Notes: generated by a model from the sequence alone, not told the origin. A stretch of DNA of 64,000 bases from Siphonobacter aquaeclarae (GCF_900103285.1 NZ_FNGS01000003.1:671997-735996); one strand, 5' to 3'. Counted from the stretch's first letter, positions 24,307-33,954 are shown. Numbers and translations are program-made.

Positions 24307-26082
24307 ATGGCAAACAATCAGTTAACGGATTTCGATTGGGACCACGCTGATAACCGCGGCTTTGGCAGCGGCTATTCCCAGGCTGAGCGTGAAAAACTGG
24401 CTGCTCTGTACGAAGGTACCCTGAGCCAGGTTGCTGAAAAAGAAGTAGTGAAAGGAATCGTTGTAGGTGTGACCGATCGTGAAGTCATCCTCAACATCGG
24501 ATTCAAGTCAGATGGTATGGTTCCCCGCGCGGAATTCCGCGATATGCCGGAACTCAAAGCCGGTGACGAAGTAGAAGTCTACATCGAAAACCAGGAAGAT
24601 CCCAACGGACAGCTGATCCTCTCCCGCAAGAAGGCGAAGGTCATCACCGCATGGGATAATATCCAGAAGGCTCTCGACCAGGATCTCGTCATCGACGGAT
24701 TCGTCAAGCGCCGGACGAAGGGTGGTCTCATCGTCGATATCTACGGCATCGAGGCGTTCCTCCCCGGTTCTCAGATCGACGTCAAGCCGATCCGCGATTT
24801 CGACGTATTCGTCGGCAAGCGGATGGAAGTGAAAGTCGTGAAGATCAACTACGCAAACGACAACGTTGTCGTTTCGCACAAGGTCCTCATCGAGAAAGAC
24901 CTCGAGCAGCAGCGTCAGCAAATCCTGACGAACCTCGAAAAGGGTCAGGTACTCGAAGGGGTGATCAAAAACATGACCAATTTCGGTGTGTTCATCGATC
25001 TGGGTGGTGTAGATGGTCTCCTCCACATTACCGACATCTCCTGGGGCCGGATCAATCACCCGAGCGAAGTCCTCAAACTGGACCAGCGCATTCAGGTGGT
25101 TGTGCTCGACTTCGACGAGGACAAGAAGCGTATCTCTCTCGGCATGAAGCAACTCACGGCTCACCCCTGGGAAGCTCTCCCCGCCGAAGTGGAGCCGGGC
25201 GCCCGCGTGAAAGGCAAGATCGTGAACGTAGCCGATTACGGCGCGTTCCTCGAAGTTCAGCCGGGCGTGGAAGGTCTGATCCACGTTTCAGAAATGTCGT
25301 GGTCACAACACCTGCGTAACCCGCAGGATTTCCTCAAGGTAGGCGACGAAATCGAAGCCGTAGTCCTGACGATCGACCGCAGCGAGCGCAAGATGTCCCT
25401 CGGCATCAAGCAACTCACCGCAGATCCCTGGACCCGTCCGGAACTCCTCTCGAAGTACGCTCCGGGAACGAAGCACTCCGGTACGGTACGTAACCTGACC
25501 AACTTCGGCCTCTTCCTCGAAATGGAAGAAGGTATCGACGGTCTGGTACACGTATCTGACCTGTCCTGGACCCGCAAAATCAAGCACCCGTCTGAGTACA
25601 CCAAGGTTGGTGACAAGATGGATGTCGTGGTTCTCGAACTCGACGCCGACAACCGTCGTCTGTCTCTCGGCCACAAGCAACTCGAAGAGAACCCCTGGGA
25701 TACCTTCGAAGGCGTGTTCACGATCGGTTCCGTACACAAGGGTACGATCCTCTCCAAGTCTGACAAGTTCGCTCAAATCGAGCTGCCCTACGGTATCGAA
25801 GGTCAGTGCCCGATCAAGCAACTCGGCAAGGAAGACGGTTCTACTCCGGAAATCGGTGAGTCTCTCGACTTCAAAGTGATCGAATTCCACAAGGAAGAAC
25901 GCCGTATCGTCGTTTCCGCTACCCGCGTATGGAGCGACGTGAAAGACGAAGCACGCGCCGAAGAGAAAAAGAAGACTCAGAAAGTGGTTGAGAAAACCAA
26001 CTCTTCTTCTGAGAAATCCACTCTCGGTGACCTCGACGCCCTGGCTGCCCTGAAAGAGCAGCTCGAGCGTGGCGGAAAATAA
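24307..26082 (+). CDS. rpsA: 30S ribosomal protein S1
   Basis: This 591-residue protein starts at MANNQLTDFDW; an upstream in-frame ATG at 24277 would add 10 residues not expected in the family. It contains tandem S1 (OB-fold) RNA-binding repeats, most clearly GVIKNMTNFGVFIDLGGVDG, GKIVNVADYGAFLEVQPGVE and GTVRNLTNFGLFLEMEEGID, each followed by the LLHITDISW-like and KRISLGMKQL-like signatures. The tail is Lys/Glu/Ser-rich. S1 binds mRNA on the small ribosomal subunit, which matters in Bacteroidota because Shine-Dalgarno sites are weak. A strong terminator follows. Confidence 0.97.
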   Translation: MANNQLTDFDWDHADNRGFGSGYSQAEREKLAALYEGTLSQVAEKEVVKGIVVGVTDREVILNIGFKSDGMVPRAEFRDMPELKAGDEVEVYIENQEDPNGQLILSRKKAKVITAWDNIQKALDQDLVIDGFVKRRTKGGLIVDIYGIEAFLPGSQIDVKPIRDFDVFVGKRMEVKVVKINYANDNVVVSHKVLIEKDLEQQRQQILTNLEKGQVLEGVIKNMTNFGVFIDLGGVDGLLHITDISWGRINHPSEVLKLDQRIQVVVLDFDEDKKRISLGMKQLTAHPWEALPAEVEPGARVKGKIVNVADYGAFLEVQPGVEGLIHVSEMSWSQHLRNPQDFLKVGDEIEAVVLTIDRSERKMSLGIKQLTADPWTRPELLSKYAPGTKHSGTVRNLTNFGLFLEMEEGIDGLVHVSDLSWTRKIKHPSEYTKVGDKMDVVVLELDADNRRLSLGHKQLEENPWDTFEGVFTIGSVHKGTILSKSDKFAQIELPYGIEGQCPIKQLGKEDGSTPEIGESLDFKVIEFHKEERRIVVSATRVWSDVKDEARAEEKKKTQKVVEKTNSSSEKSTLGDLDALAALKEQLERGGK

Positions 26083-26100
26083 TTCCTCCCGAATCGGGTG

Positions 26101-26131
26101 AAAAGGCGGACTTAGGTCCGCCTTTTCTGTT
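26101..26131 (+). terminator. Intrinsic terminator of rpsA
   Basis: Perfect 11-bp arms (AAAAGGCGGAC, loop TTAG) begin 18 nt after the rpsA stop codon and are followed by a T-rich stretch. Confidence 0.88.
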
Positions 26132-26225
26132 TTTATACCCGGCTGATAATCAAAGAATTGTCAGATTTACCTGACGATATGATAAAAAATCGGCGGATTG
26201 CATGTGAAAACTATCCGTTTCTGCC

Positions 26226-26233
26226 TATTTTTG
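26226..26233 (+). promoter_or_regulatory. -7 element upstream of tRNA-Cys
   Basis: TATTTTTG matches TAnnTTTG 40 nt before the tRNA. A TTG lies 25 nt further upstream (26198-26200), slightly beyond the usual range. Confidence 0.45.
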
Positions 26234-26272
26234 CAGCCTCGAATGGCAAAAGTGCCGGCACGAGAAAAACAC

Positions 26273-26343
26273 GGTACCATGGCCGAGAGGCTAGGCAGAG
26301 GTCTGCAAAACCTCCCACAGCGGTTCGAATCCGCTTGGTACCT
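26273..26343 (+). tRNA. tRNA-Cys (anticodon GCA)
   Basis: A 71-nt cloverleaf. The acceptor GGTACCA pairs with TGGTACC and the discriminator is T, typical of cysteine. The anticodon stem GAGGT/ACCTC encloses CTGCAAA with anticodon GCA. The T-arm is GCGGTTCGAATCCGC. CCA is not encoded. Confidence 0.96.
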
Positions 26344-26353
26344 CTTCAAAAAT

Positions 26354-26378
26354 CCCTGAGTTCGCTCGGGGTTTTTTG
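26354..26378 (+). terminator. Intrinsic terminator of tRNA-Cys
   Basis: CCCTGAG and CTCGGGG pair around a TTCG loop (one G-T pair) and are followed by six T. Confidence 0.8.
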
Positions 26379-26415
26379 TTTCGCAGCCGGCTGAGTTTCT
26401 TCTTTTCTCTGTATC

Positions 26416-27951
26416 ATGTCGAACAAAAAAATCACTTCCGCCCTTCTCTCCGTCTACCACAAGGAAGGTCTCGCTCCCATCGTCGAATCACTCCACGCCC
26501 AGGGCGTAAAACTGTACTCGACCGGAGGTACGCAGTCTTTCATCGAAGAAATGGGCATACCGGTGACGCCGGTGGAAGACCTGACCAGCTACCCGTCGAT
26601 CTTCGGCGGACGGGTCAAGACCCTCCACCCGAAAATCTTCGGCGGTATCCTCTACCGCCGCGGCAACGAAGACGACGTCAAAACGGCCGAACAATATGAG
26701 ATTGCCCCGATCGACCTCGTCGTCGTGGACCTCTACCCGTTCGAAGAAACCGTCGCCGCCGGAGGAAGTGCAGACGACATCATCGAGAAAATTGACATCG
26801 GAGGGATCTCCCTCATCCGCGGCGCGGCGAAGAACTTTGAAGACGTCGTCATCGTCTCCCACCGGAGCCAGTACGCCGACCTCCTCCGCGTGCTCAATGA
26901 ACATTCGGGTACGACTACCCTCGAACTGCGCCGCTACTTCGCGACGCTGGCCTTCGGCGTATCGTCCCACTACGACTCCGCCATTCACCAGTGGTTTGCC
27001 GGCCAGACGTTCCCGGATCGCCCGGCAGACGTCTTCAACTTCAAGTACCTTCCTCAGAACTCCCTCCGCTACGGCGAAAACCCGCACCAGTCTGCTCATT
27101 TTTACGGCGACCTGGAAGGCCTTTTCGACAAGCTCAACGGAAAGGAACTGTCGTACAATAACCTGGTGGACGTAGACGCAGCGGTACAACTCATTGACGA
27201 GTTTACCGACACGACTTTCGTCATCATCAAGCATACCAACGCCTGCGGCGTGGCTACGGCGCCCACCGCAAAACAGGCTTACCTCAACGCCCTGTCCTGC
27301 GATCCGGTATCTGCCTTTGGCGGCGTGATCGTAACCAATGCGAAGGTTGATCTCGAAACGGCCGAAGAACTGAACAAGCTCTTCATGGAAATTCTCATCG
27401 CGCCGGACTACGACGACGCGGCGATCGAACTCCTCAAGTCAAAGAAGAACCGCATCCTGCTCAAGCGCAAGAACGTTCCGGCTGTCAAGCACATGTTCAA
27501 AACCATCCTGAACGGCGTACTCGTGCAGGACAAGGACAACGCGACCGAAGCAGCGACGGAAATGACGCCGAAGACGGAGAAAGTTCCGACAGAAAGCGAA
27601 TACAAAGCCCTCGAATTTGCGCTGAAGGTGTGCAAGCACACGAAATCGAATACGATCGTTCTCGCGAAGGAAAACCAGCTCCTCGCCAGCGGCGTCGGGC
27701 AAACCTCACGCGTGGATGCCCTCAAGCAGGCGATCGTGAAGGCGGCTGAGTTTGGGTTTGACCTGAACGGTGCGGTGATGGCGTCTGATGCGTTCTTCCC
27801 GTTTGCCGACTGCGTCGAAATCGCCCATCAGGCAGGTGTCACGGCTGTTGTACAGCCCGGCGGCTCGGTACGGGATCAGGATTCGATTGATTTCTGCAAC
27901 AAAAACGGACTGGCGATGGTCTTCACGGGCGTTCGTCACTTCAAGCACTAA
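26416..27951 (+). CDS. purH: Bifunctional AICAR transformylase / IMP cyclohydrolase
   Basis: This 511-residue protein is of normal family length. The N-terminal cyclohydrolase domain (about 1-200) has the signature STGGTQSFIEEMGIPV and GGRVKTLHPKIFGGILYRR. The C-terminal transformylase domain has KYLPQNSLRYGENPHQSA, NNLVDVDAAVQLI, VIIKHTNACGVA and FFPFADCVEIAHQAGVTAV. It catalyses the last two steps of de novo IMP synthesis in the cytoplasm. No other purine genes adjoin it here. A terminator follows. Confidence 0.97.
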   Translation: MSNKKITSALLSVYHKEGLAPIVESLHAQGVKLYSTGGTQSFIEEMGIPVTPVEDLTSYPSIFGGRVKTLHPKIFGGILYRRGNEDDVKTAEQYEIAPIDLVVVDLYPFEETVAAGGSADDIIEKIDIGGISLIRGAAKNFEDVVIVSHRSQYADLLRVLNEHSGTTTLELRRYFATLAFGVSSHYDSAIHQWFAGQTFPDRPADVFNFKYLPQNSLRYGENPHQSAHFYGDLEGLFDKLNGKELSYNNLVDVDAAVQLIDEFTDTTFVIIKHTNACGVATAPTAKQAYLNALSCDPVSAFGGVIVTNAKVDLETAEELNKLFMEILIAPDYDDAAIELLKSKKNRILLKRKNVPAVKHMFKTILNGVLVQDKDNATEAATEMTPKTEKVPTESEYKALEFALKVCKHTKSNTIVLAKENQLLASGVGQTSRVDALKQAIVKAAEFGFDLNGAVMASDAFFPFADCVEIAHQAGVTAVVQPGGSVRDQDSIDFCNKNGLAMVFTGVRHFKH

Positions 27952-27971
27952 GCATTACTGCTGAATATCGG

Positions 27972-28009
27972 AAAGCCCGCTTTCATTCGGAAGCGGGCTT
28001 TTTGTTTTT
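27972..28009 (+). terminator. Intrinsic terminator of purH
   Basis: Arms AAAGCCCGCTT (27972-27982) and AAGCGGGCTTT (27991-28001) are followed by a T-rich run. Confidence 0.88.
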
Positions 28010-28013
28010 CTTA

Positions 28014-28217
28014 CGGACTTCACAGACGACACAGACAGGTAATCGCATAGCTGGTGGAATATCCCTTCTGTGTATTCTGTGCTTTCTGTGAGACAATTCT
28101 TTTTTTCTCACAGAAAACACAGAATACACAGAAAGTAACTGGTAGTATTTGCCTGGGCTACTTCGCCGCCTGTTATTCCCCGCAGCCAATGTCTGTGTCG
28201 TCCGCGAAGTCTGTGAG
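28014..28217. repeat. Nested palindromic repeat built from TCTGTG units
   Basis: An outer inverted repeat (28017-28037 with 28190-28210, 19 of 21 positions matching) encloses an inner one (28066-28093 with 28106-28133, 27 of 28 matching). Both are made of TCTGTG or CACAGA units spaced about 9 nt. The related elements at 41432 and 44791 share the unit pattern. It lies between the purH terminator and the sigma-factor promoter and encodes no protein. Confidence 0.85.
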
Positions 28218-28282
28218 AAAACACACCAGGATAAGATCCGCTATCATGTTGGTAAATTTCATATAGAGAATAGGAAGATTTT

Positions 28283-28312
28283 TTGCTCAACGTCAATGGA
28301 TATCTATTTTTG
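28283..28312 (+). promoter_or_regulatory. Promoter of sigma/FecR genes, with surrounding dyads
   Basis: TTG (28283-28285), a 19-nt spacer and TATTTTTG (28305-28312) match the Bacteroidota consensus. A 9-bp inverted repeat (GCTCAACGT at 28285-28293, ACGTTGAGC at 28325-28333) brackets the -7 box. A second dyad, GTGTCCC/GGGACAC (28312-28326), sits at the expected start of transcription. The dyads are candidate operators. Confidence 0.65.
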
Positions 28313-28420
28313 TGTCCCCGGGACACGTTGAGCCGGATATCCCAAATTTTAATGAGAAAGGAGTAGTGGTACCCCGAAACTTTTCCGGTCTTCCTTTTTG
28401 CAATCCCTTTTTCAGCACCG

Positions 28421-29023
28421 ATGGCAAAGTTGGTACCGCACGATGAGGCCCTGATGGCCGAACTCTGGGTCCGGTTCAAAGCCGGCGATGAGCAGGCCTT
28501 TGACCTGCTGACCGAGAGGCGGTACCGTACCCTTTTCAACTACGCCACGCGCTTTTCCAAAGACCGGGAGTTTATCAAAGACTGCATTCAGGATTTGTTT
28601 CTGGAACTATGGAACCGCCGGCAATCCATCGTCACCACACCCTACGTCACGATTTACCTGATCAAATCCCTGCGCAACAACCTGCTCCGCAAACAAAAGC
28701 AGCTGCGGCAATGGGAGTTCAGTCAGGACGAGTGGGACGGCGAATGGAGCGACGGATGGACCGTTGAAGAAGAGTGGATCTCCTCCGAATTCACACACGA
28801 AAGCCAGGCGAGTCTCCGCCAGGCCATTCAGGCGCTGCCCAGGCGCCAGCAGGAAGTTATTTTCCTCAAGTTTTACGAAGGCCTCAGCAACGAAGCCATC
28901 GCGCAGGTCATGGAAGTAGAAAACCAGACCGTTGCCAATTTCCTCTACCGGGCGCTTTCCCAGCTCCGGAATACCATGCCGGCGCTGGTTCGCGTACTGG
29001 CATTCTTCCTCTTCTTTCCCTGA
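28421..29023 (+). CDS. ECF RNA polymerase sigma factor
   Basis: This 200-residue sigma-70-family protein has region 2 at about 15-85 (RFKAGDEQAFDLLTERRY, DCIQDLFLELWNRR). Region 4 is at about 128-180 (QAIQALPRRQQEVIFLKFYEG, SNEAIAQVMEVENQTVANFLYR). The hydrophobic C-terminal end (RVLAFFLFFP) is common in Bacteroidota ECF factors of SusC loci. It precedes a FecR gene by 94 nt and is its expected partner. The target is probably the SusC/SusD operon downstream. Confidence 0.94.
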   Translation: MAKLVPHDEALMAELWVRFKAGDEQAFDLLTERRYRTLFNYATRFSKDREFIKDCIQDLFLELWNRRQSIVTTPYVTIYLIKSLRNNLLRKQKQLRQWEFSQDEWDGEWSDGWTVEEEWISSEFTHESQASLRQAIQALPRRQQEVIFLKFYEGLSNEAIAQVMEVENQTVANFLYRALSQLRNTMPALVRVLAFFLFFP

Positions 29024-29117
29024 TTCATTTTTTTCAAAAAAACCGCTACAGAAAAGAGTATACCGCCGGAAGGGGGTACTATTTATTCTTACTGAGCGAA
29101 AAAGTGCAATTCAACCT

Positions 29118-30167
29118 ATGCTAGATTATACAGACTACACGGTAGAGCAGCTGATTCTGCACGAAGCGTTCCGGAAATGGGTATTGCATCCGGAAGACGA
29201 AGACGTTCGCTACTGGAATGAGTGGCTGAACCGCTATCCGCACCGCCGGGCGGATGTGGCGCGTGCCGCGCGGTTTGTCCGCGAACTGCATGATGCACAC
29301 GAGGAGTTGTCGGACGACGAACTGCGTGAGGAAGTCGGCAAACTGGCAGCCCTCCGCCGGTCTGCCAAACCTGTTCGCCGGACCTTCGGTCTCTTCCGGG
29401 TGGCAGCGGCAGTTGCTGTGCTCGTGCTGGCCGGCTATGCGTTTTTCCACTACCGTGACGTGCCGGCTACTGCCTACGAAGCACAAAAGGAACGCCTGGA
29501 GGCAGTCAGTACCACAACGGAGGTAGCCAACAGCGGGTCGGCCGAACAGCCGGTCACCCTGCCCGACGGCAGTGTCGTCACCCTGGCCCCCGGCAGTCGC
29601 ATCAGCTATGCCAAAGCCTTTGACGGCGCCACGCGGGAGGTAACGTTGAGCGGGGAGGCGTTCTTCCAGGTCGTCCGGCGGCCGGAGCAGCCCTTTCTCG
29701 TGTATGCCAACGACCTCGTGACGAAAGTCCTCGGTACCAGTTTCCGGATCCGGGCGTTCGAATCCGACCGGGAAGTGAAGGTGATCGTCAAAACCGGGAA
29801 GGTGTCGGTCTTCCGGAACAAAACGACGGAGGGAACCCTGTTCCTGACACCGAACCAGCAGGCGACGTTCGACCGGGAAGACGGCGCGCTCGCATCCACG
29901 CTCGTAAGCCGTCCGGAGCCGGTAGTTGCGCCGTCCGTACATGCCTTTACGTTCGACCATACGCCTGTAGCGGAAGCGCTCGGAACGCTCGGGAAAGTAT
30001 ACGGCGTAGAGATCGACTATGATGCCCGCGCACTGGAACGTTGCGAGATCAACGCCGAAATGGACCGGGAAAGCCTGTTTGAAAAACTGGACCTGATCTG
30101 CAAGGCAATCGATGCGCGGTATGAAGTAACCGGCACCAAAATCATCATCCATGCGAAGGGCTGCTGA
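29118..30167 (+). CDS. FecR-family anti-sigma factor
   Basis: This 349-residue protein starts at MLDYTDYTVEQL; the open frame extends upstream to 28932 but overlaps the sigma gene and lacks domain content. The cytoplasmic N-terminus (WNEWLNRYPHRRADVARAAR) is followed by one membrane helix (VAAAVAVLVLAGYAFF). The FecR domain comes next (VTLPDGSVVTLAPGSRISY, VLGTSFRIRAFESDREVKV). The C-terminal DUF4974 domain includes FTFDHTPVAEALGTLGKVYG. It should bind the preceding sigma factor and receive the signal from the SusC STN domain encoded downstream. Confidence 0.94.
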   Translation: MLDYTDYTVEQLILHEAFRKWVLHPEDEDVRYWNEWLNRYPHRRADVARAARFVRELHDAHEELSDDELREEVGKLAALRRSAKPVRRTFGLFRVAAAVAVLVLAGYAFFHYRDVPATAYEAQKERLEAVSTTTEVANSGSAEQPVTLPDGSVVTLAPGSRISYAKAFDGATREVTLSGEAFFQVVRRPEQPFLVYANDLVTKVLGTSFRIRAFESDREVKVIVKTGKVSVFRNKTTEGTLFLTPNQQATFDREDGALASTLVSRPEPVVAPSVHAFTFDHTPVAEALGTLGKVYGVEIDYDARALERCEINAEMDRESLFEKLDLICKAIDARYEVTGTKIIIHAKGC

Positions 30168-30219
30168 CCCCCAAACGGACTGCTTATGAAATAACCTTTT
30201 TACCTCTTTTCAACAAAAA

Positions 30220-30245
30220 GCCGGAAACGCGGCCACGTTTCCGGC
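30220..30245 (+). other. Hairpin between FecR and SusC genes
   Basis: Perfect 10-bp arms GCCGGAAACG / CGTTTCCGGC with a 6-nt loop and no T-tract. It may stabilise or separate transcripts of the regulatory and transport genes; a comparable hairpin lies at 48008. Confidence 0.55.
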
Positions 30246-30348
30246 AGGTTCCATCCCCTTGACAGCTTCAGAACTGAGTCTTCCGGCAAAAGTCGGAGAG
30301 CGGGGATTTTTTGTACCAATTGTACATCATGTAAACCTCTCCAAATGT

Positions 30349-33300
30349 ATGATAAGTATTACAAAAACGGGTGAGATATTCCTGAGAATCATGCGTATAT
30401 CGTTTTACCAGCTGGTTCTGGCGATACTTTGCACAACGCTGGTTTCGGCGCACGAGGGCTCCGGACAGGACTTGCTCGACCGGCGCATCAGCATGACAGC
30501 CGACAATGAGCGGGTAGAGAGCGTCGTGCGGCGGATCGGCAAGCTGGCGGATGTCCGTTTTGTGTATAGTCCGCAACTGATTCAGTCGGACCGCAAGGTG
30601 ACCCTTTCGGTTCAGAACGAAGTCCTGGCGAATGTACTGACCAGCCTGCTGCGCCCGCTTCAACTGACGTACGAAGTAGCCGGATCGCAGATTATCCTTC
30701 GCAGCGGCCTGATCCACAGTACGCTGGCGCCGGCTGCCCTGCCTGTTATCCAGTGGTCCATGCCGCAGGATATCACGATCACGGGCGTTGTTACCGATGA
30801 ACGGAACAACGGCATGCCCGGCGTGAATATTCTCGTCAAAAACACGACCCGCGGCGTTACAACAGACGTCAACGGACGCTATACCATTTCCATTCCGGAC
30901 CGCAATACCGTGCTGGTTTTTTCCTATGTAGGATTCGAAAAGAAGGAAGTTGCCGTCGGAAACCAGACAACCCTCAACGTTCAGCTCAAACCCGATACCA
31001 GAAGCCTCAACGAAGTGGTGGTAGTCGGCTACGGTACCCAGGCAAAAGCAACGCTCACCGGGTCGGTTGCCACGATTCCTTCGAAAACGTTTGAGGACAG
31101 AGGCGTAGTAGAAAACCCGCTTTCAGCCTTGCAGGGGCAGGTTCCCGGGGTGATTGTCACCCGCTCGTCGGCCGCACCGGGCCGGGCCAGCTGGAACTTC
31201 CAGATCCGCGGGGCTACGTCCACAAATGGTACGCAACCGCTCGTGATCGTCGACGGTACTCCCCTGAGCGACAATGCCGCCCTGAACTCCATCAATCCGA
31301 ACGACATCGACAATATGTCGTTTCTGAAAGACGCTTCAGCCGCCATCTACGGCGCGCGTGCCGCAGGGGGCGTTGTACTCATTACTACGAAAAGGGCGAA
31401 ATCCGGAAAGGCGATCATTCAGTACGATGCATCGGTATCGCAAAAGATCGTCGGGTTGCAACCGCACCTCCTGAATGTCAATCAGTTCGGGACGTACATG
31501 GATCAGGGGTTGGTGAATGACTTTTACGGCACGCCGCCGACGTCCAACCTCTGGTACCGCCTGGCGCAGCTCATGAAAAACCCGCCGGCCAGTGGGTACA
31601 TCGACCTGACGACGTACAACGGTCAGCCCGTGCCGCCGGCCTCCAACCCGTTGAATCCCGGTTTCGGCGATGTGAAAGACCTGACCTTTTTCGACAACAG
31701 CTGGATCGATATTCTCTGGGGAAAGGCTACTTCGACGCAGCATAACCTCAGCGTATCAGGCCGGGGAGAGAAGTCGGGCTACCGCCTGTCGTTCGGCTAC
31801 CTCAACGACGGCTCCCTGCTCAAATGGGGCAATAACTCCAACAGCCGGTACAACGTACGCCTCTCGCACGACTATGCTGTGACGGACAAGCTGCAACTGG
31901 AGACCAACGTATCCCTCGAAAAAAACGACATCATTCAGCCGACGCTCATCGGCAATGTCATGGGTCAGTACATGCAGCCGGGATTCCCGACGGCGACGGT
32001 CGACGGCAGGCCCTATTCCTGGGGAACACAGTTCAGCCCGCAGTGGCAGGCGGCCCTCGGCGGGGACGACAAGGAGTACAATACGCGGGTATTCACCAAC
32101 CTCCGGGCGACCTATTCCTTCAGCAAAAACCTGAAGCTTGTTGCGCAGGGCGGCTATAACTGGACCGCCACCGATATCAAAACCCAGCAGAAAGCCATCA
32201 GCTGGTACAACTACCTCGGCACGATTCAGGCGCCCGATAACCCGACGCGCCAGAACTCCTACTACCAGCGCCGCCTCAACAAAGACGCCTACTTCAACCT
32301 CAACGCATACCTCGAGTACAAGAAAAATCTCGCCGAACGACACGATATCGGCGTGACAGTAGGTACCCAGTACGAACGCGACGAATACAACTACTACCTC
32401 GCCAAGACGACCTACCTCGCCAACGACAACGTCCCGTCCCTCAACCTGGGTATTGGCGATAACACGACGAAAAGCGTCAACGAAGGACAAAACCATTACG
32501 CCATCGGCTCGTATTTCGGGCGGTTTAACTACGCCTATGATCAGAAGTACCTCTTTGAAGTAAATGCCCGGTACGATGGTTCGTCGAAGTTTAACCAGGC
32601 AAACCGCTGGAGACTGTTCTACGGTGCTTCCGGAGGCTGGCGGATTTCGCAGGAAGCTTTCATGCAAAATATCCCCTTTATCAACGAACTGAAGCTCCGG
32701 GCTTCGTGGGGAGCGGTAGGCAACCAGAGCGGCATCGGGCTGTATGACTACATTCAGTTGCTCAATGTTTCGGCGACGGGTGGTCCGACCAGCTCCGGCT
32801 TCCCGATCATCGGTTCCAGCCCGGTTGTATTTGTCGGGCCGACGGGCTCGCTCGTAAGCCTCGACCGTACCTGGGAGCGCGTCGAAACCTCCAACCTCGG
32901 TCTGGATTTCGGTATCCTTGACCGTCGCCTGAGCGGAACCGTGGAGTACTTCGTGAAGCACAACCGGAACATGCTCCTCGGGCAGACCAACCCGGCGGTA
33001 CTCGGCGCGACGGCCCCGTCTTCCAACATCGGCCACCTCAAAACCTGGGGCTGGGAGCTGTCGCTCAACTGGCAGGATAAAATCGGCGGGCTTACTTACC
33101 GCATCGGCGGTAGCCTGACCGACAACCAGAACCGCCTGATCGATTACGGCGGCGCCAACGTCATCAATGCCGGCTACAACGGCGCTGTGCAGGGATATGC
33201 ACTTGGTTCTTACTTCGGATTGAAATATGGCGGGCGGCTTCAGACCGACGAGCAGGTGGCGGCTTACCGCAACCTCGCTAACGGCAATAACATCAGCATG

Positions 33301-33954
33301 CCGGTTACCACCTACAATGCCGACGGCACGATCAAAGTACCCGGCGTCCGGAAGGGGGATAATAAGTATGTAGATGTGAATGGCGACGGCAAGCTGACGG
33401 CTCCGGGCGACCTCGTTTACCTCGGTCGTGATGATCCGCGCTACTCCTTCGCGATGAACTTCGGCCTGGAATGGAAAGGCTTTGATTTCACCGCCATCTT
33501 CCAGGGCGTGGGCGAGCGGACTATTTTCCGGGAAGGAAACTGGCGCGTGCCGTTCGGATCCATTTACCAGGCCCAGTCGGACTACTGGGTAGGCAAAACG
33601 TGGACGCCCGACAACACCGGCGCGCGCTACCCCATCCTTTCTGCCGGAGGAAACGCAACGACCTACAATAACTACAACTACCAGATTTCAGACTGGTCGG
33701 TGGAAAACGGCGCATACGTGCGGCTCAAGAACCTTGTCGTAGGCTATACCCTCCCGGCAACGGTCACGCCGAAGATCGGTATGCAGAAGCTGCGGGTGTA
33801 TTTCTCCGGAAACGACCTCTGGGAGCTGTCTCATATCCGCGACGGCTGGGACCCGGAAGCGACCCGCAACATCGGTCGCGCCAACGGCGAATCGACCCTG
33901 ACCCGCTACCCGTTCTACCGCTATGTTTCGTTCGGGATCAACGCCACGTTCTAA
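30349..33954 (+). CDS. SusC/RagA-family TonB-dependent transporter with STN domain
   Basis: This 1201-residue protein starts at MISITKTGEIFLRIMRISF; the frame is open from 30259, but the chosen start gives the usual MxxxxxxxxxMRI leader of this family. A signal segment is followed by an STN domain (RISMTADNERVESVVRRIGK, VRFVYSPQLIQSDRKVTLSV). A CarboxypepD_reg-like domain (GVVTDERNNGMPGVNILVK), the plug (LNEVVVVGYGTQAKATLTGS) and a barrel ending in SFGINATF complete it. It should import the glycan degraded by this locus and report to the upstream FecR. A SusD gene follows 24 nt downstream. Confidence 0.95.
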   Translation: MISITKTGEIFLRIMRISFYQLVLAILCTTLVSAHEGSGQDLLDRRISMTADNERVESVVRRIGKLADVRFVYSPQLIQSDRKVTLSVQNEVLANVLTSLLRPLQLTYEVAGSQIILRSGLIHSTLAPAALPVIQWSMPQDITITGVVTDERNNGMPGVNILVKNTTRGVTTDVNGRYTISIPDRNTVLVFSYVGFEKKEVAVGNQTTLNVQLKPDTRSLNEVVVVGYGTQAKATLTGSVATIPSKTFEDRGVVENPLSALQGQVPGVIVTRSSAAPGRASWNFQIRGATSTNGTQPLVIVDGTPLSDNAALNSINPNDIDNMSFLKDASAAIYGARAAGGVVLITTKRAKSGKAIIQYDASVSQKIVGLQPHLLNVNQFGTYMDQGLVNDFYGTPPTSNLWYRLAQLMKNPPASGYIDLTTYNGQPVPPASNPLNPGFGDVKDLTFFDNSWIDILWGKATSTQHNLSVSGRGEKSGYRLSFGYLNDGSLLKWGNNSNSRYNVRLSHDYAVTDKLQLETNVSLEKNDIIQPTLIGNVMGQYMQPGFPTATVDGRPYSWGTQFSPQWQAALGGDDKEYNTRVFTNLRATYSFSKNLKLVAQGGYNWTATDIKTQQKAISWYNYLGTIQAPDNPTRQNSYYQRRLNKDAYFNLNAYLEYKKNLAERHDIGVTVGTQYERDEYNYYLAKTTYLANDNVPSLNLGIGDNTTKSVNEGQNHYAIGSYFGRFNYAYDQKYLFEVNARYDGSSKFNQANRWRLFYGASGGWRISQEAFMQNIPFINELKLRASWGAVGNQSGIGLYDYIQLLNVSATGGPTSSGFPIIGSSPVVFVGPTGSLVSLDRTWERVETSNLGLDFGILDRRLSGTVEYFVKHNRNMLLGQTNPAVLGATAPSSNIGHLKTWGWELSLNWQDKIGGLTYRIGGSLTDNQNRLIDYGGANVINAGYNGAVQGYALGSYFGLKYGGRLQTDEQVAAYRNLANGNNISMPVTTYNADGTIKVPGVRKGDNKYVDVNGDGKLTAPGDLVYLGRDDPRYSFAMNFGLEWKGFDFTAIFQGVGERTIFREGNWRVPFGSIYQAQSDYWVGKTWTPDNTGARYPILSAGGNATTYNNYNYQISDWSVENGAYVRLKNLVVGYTLPATVTPKIGMQKLRVYFSGNDLWELSHIRDGWDPEATRNIGRANGESTLTRYPFYRYVSFGINATF

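Noticed and set aside
28932-29117. Upstream extension of the second FecR gene
   Set aside because: It overlaps the end of the sigma gene and its residues do not resemble the FecR N-terminus; the ATG at 29118 does.
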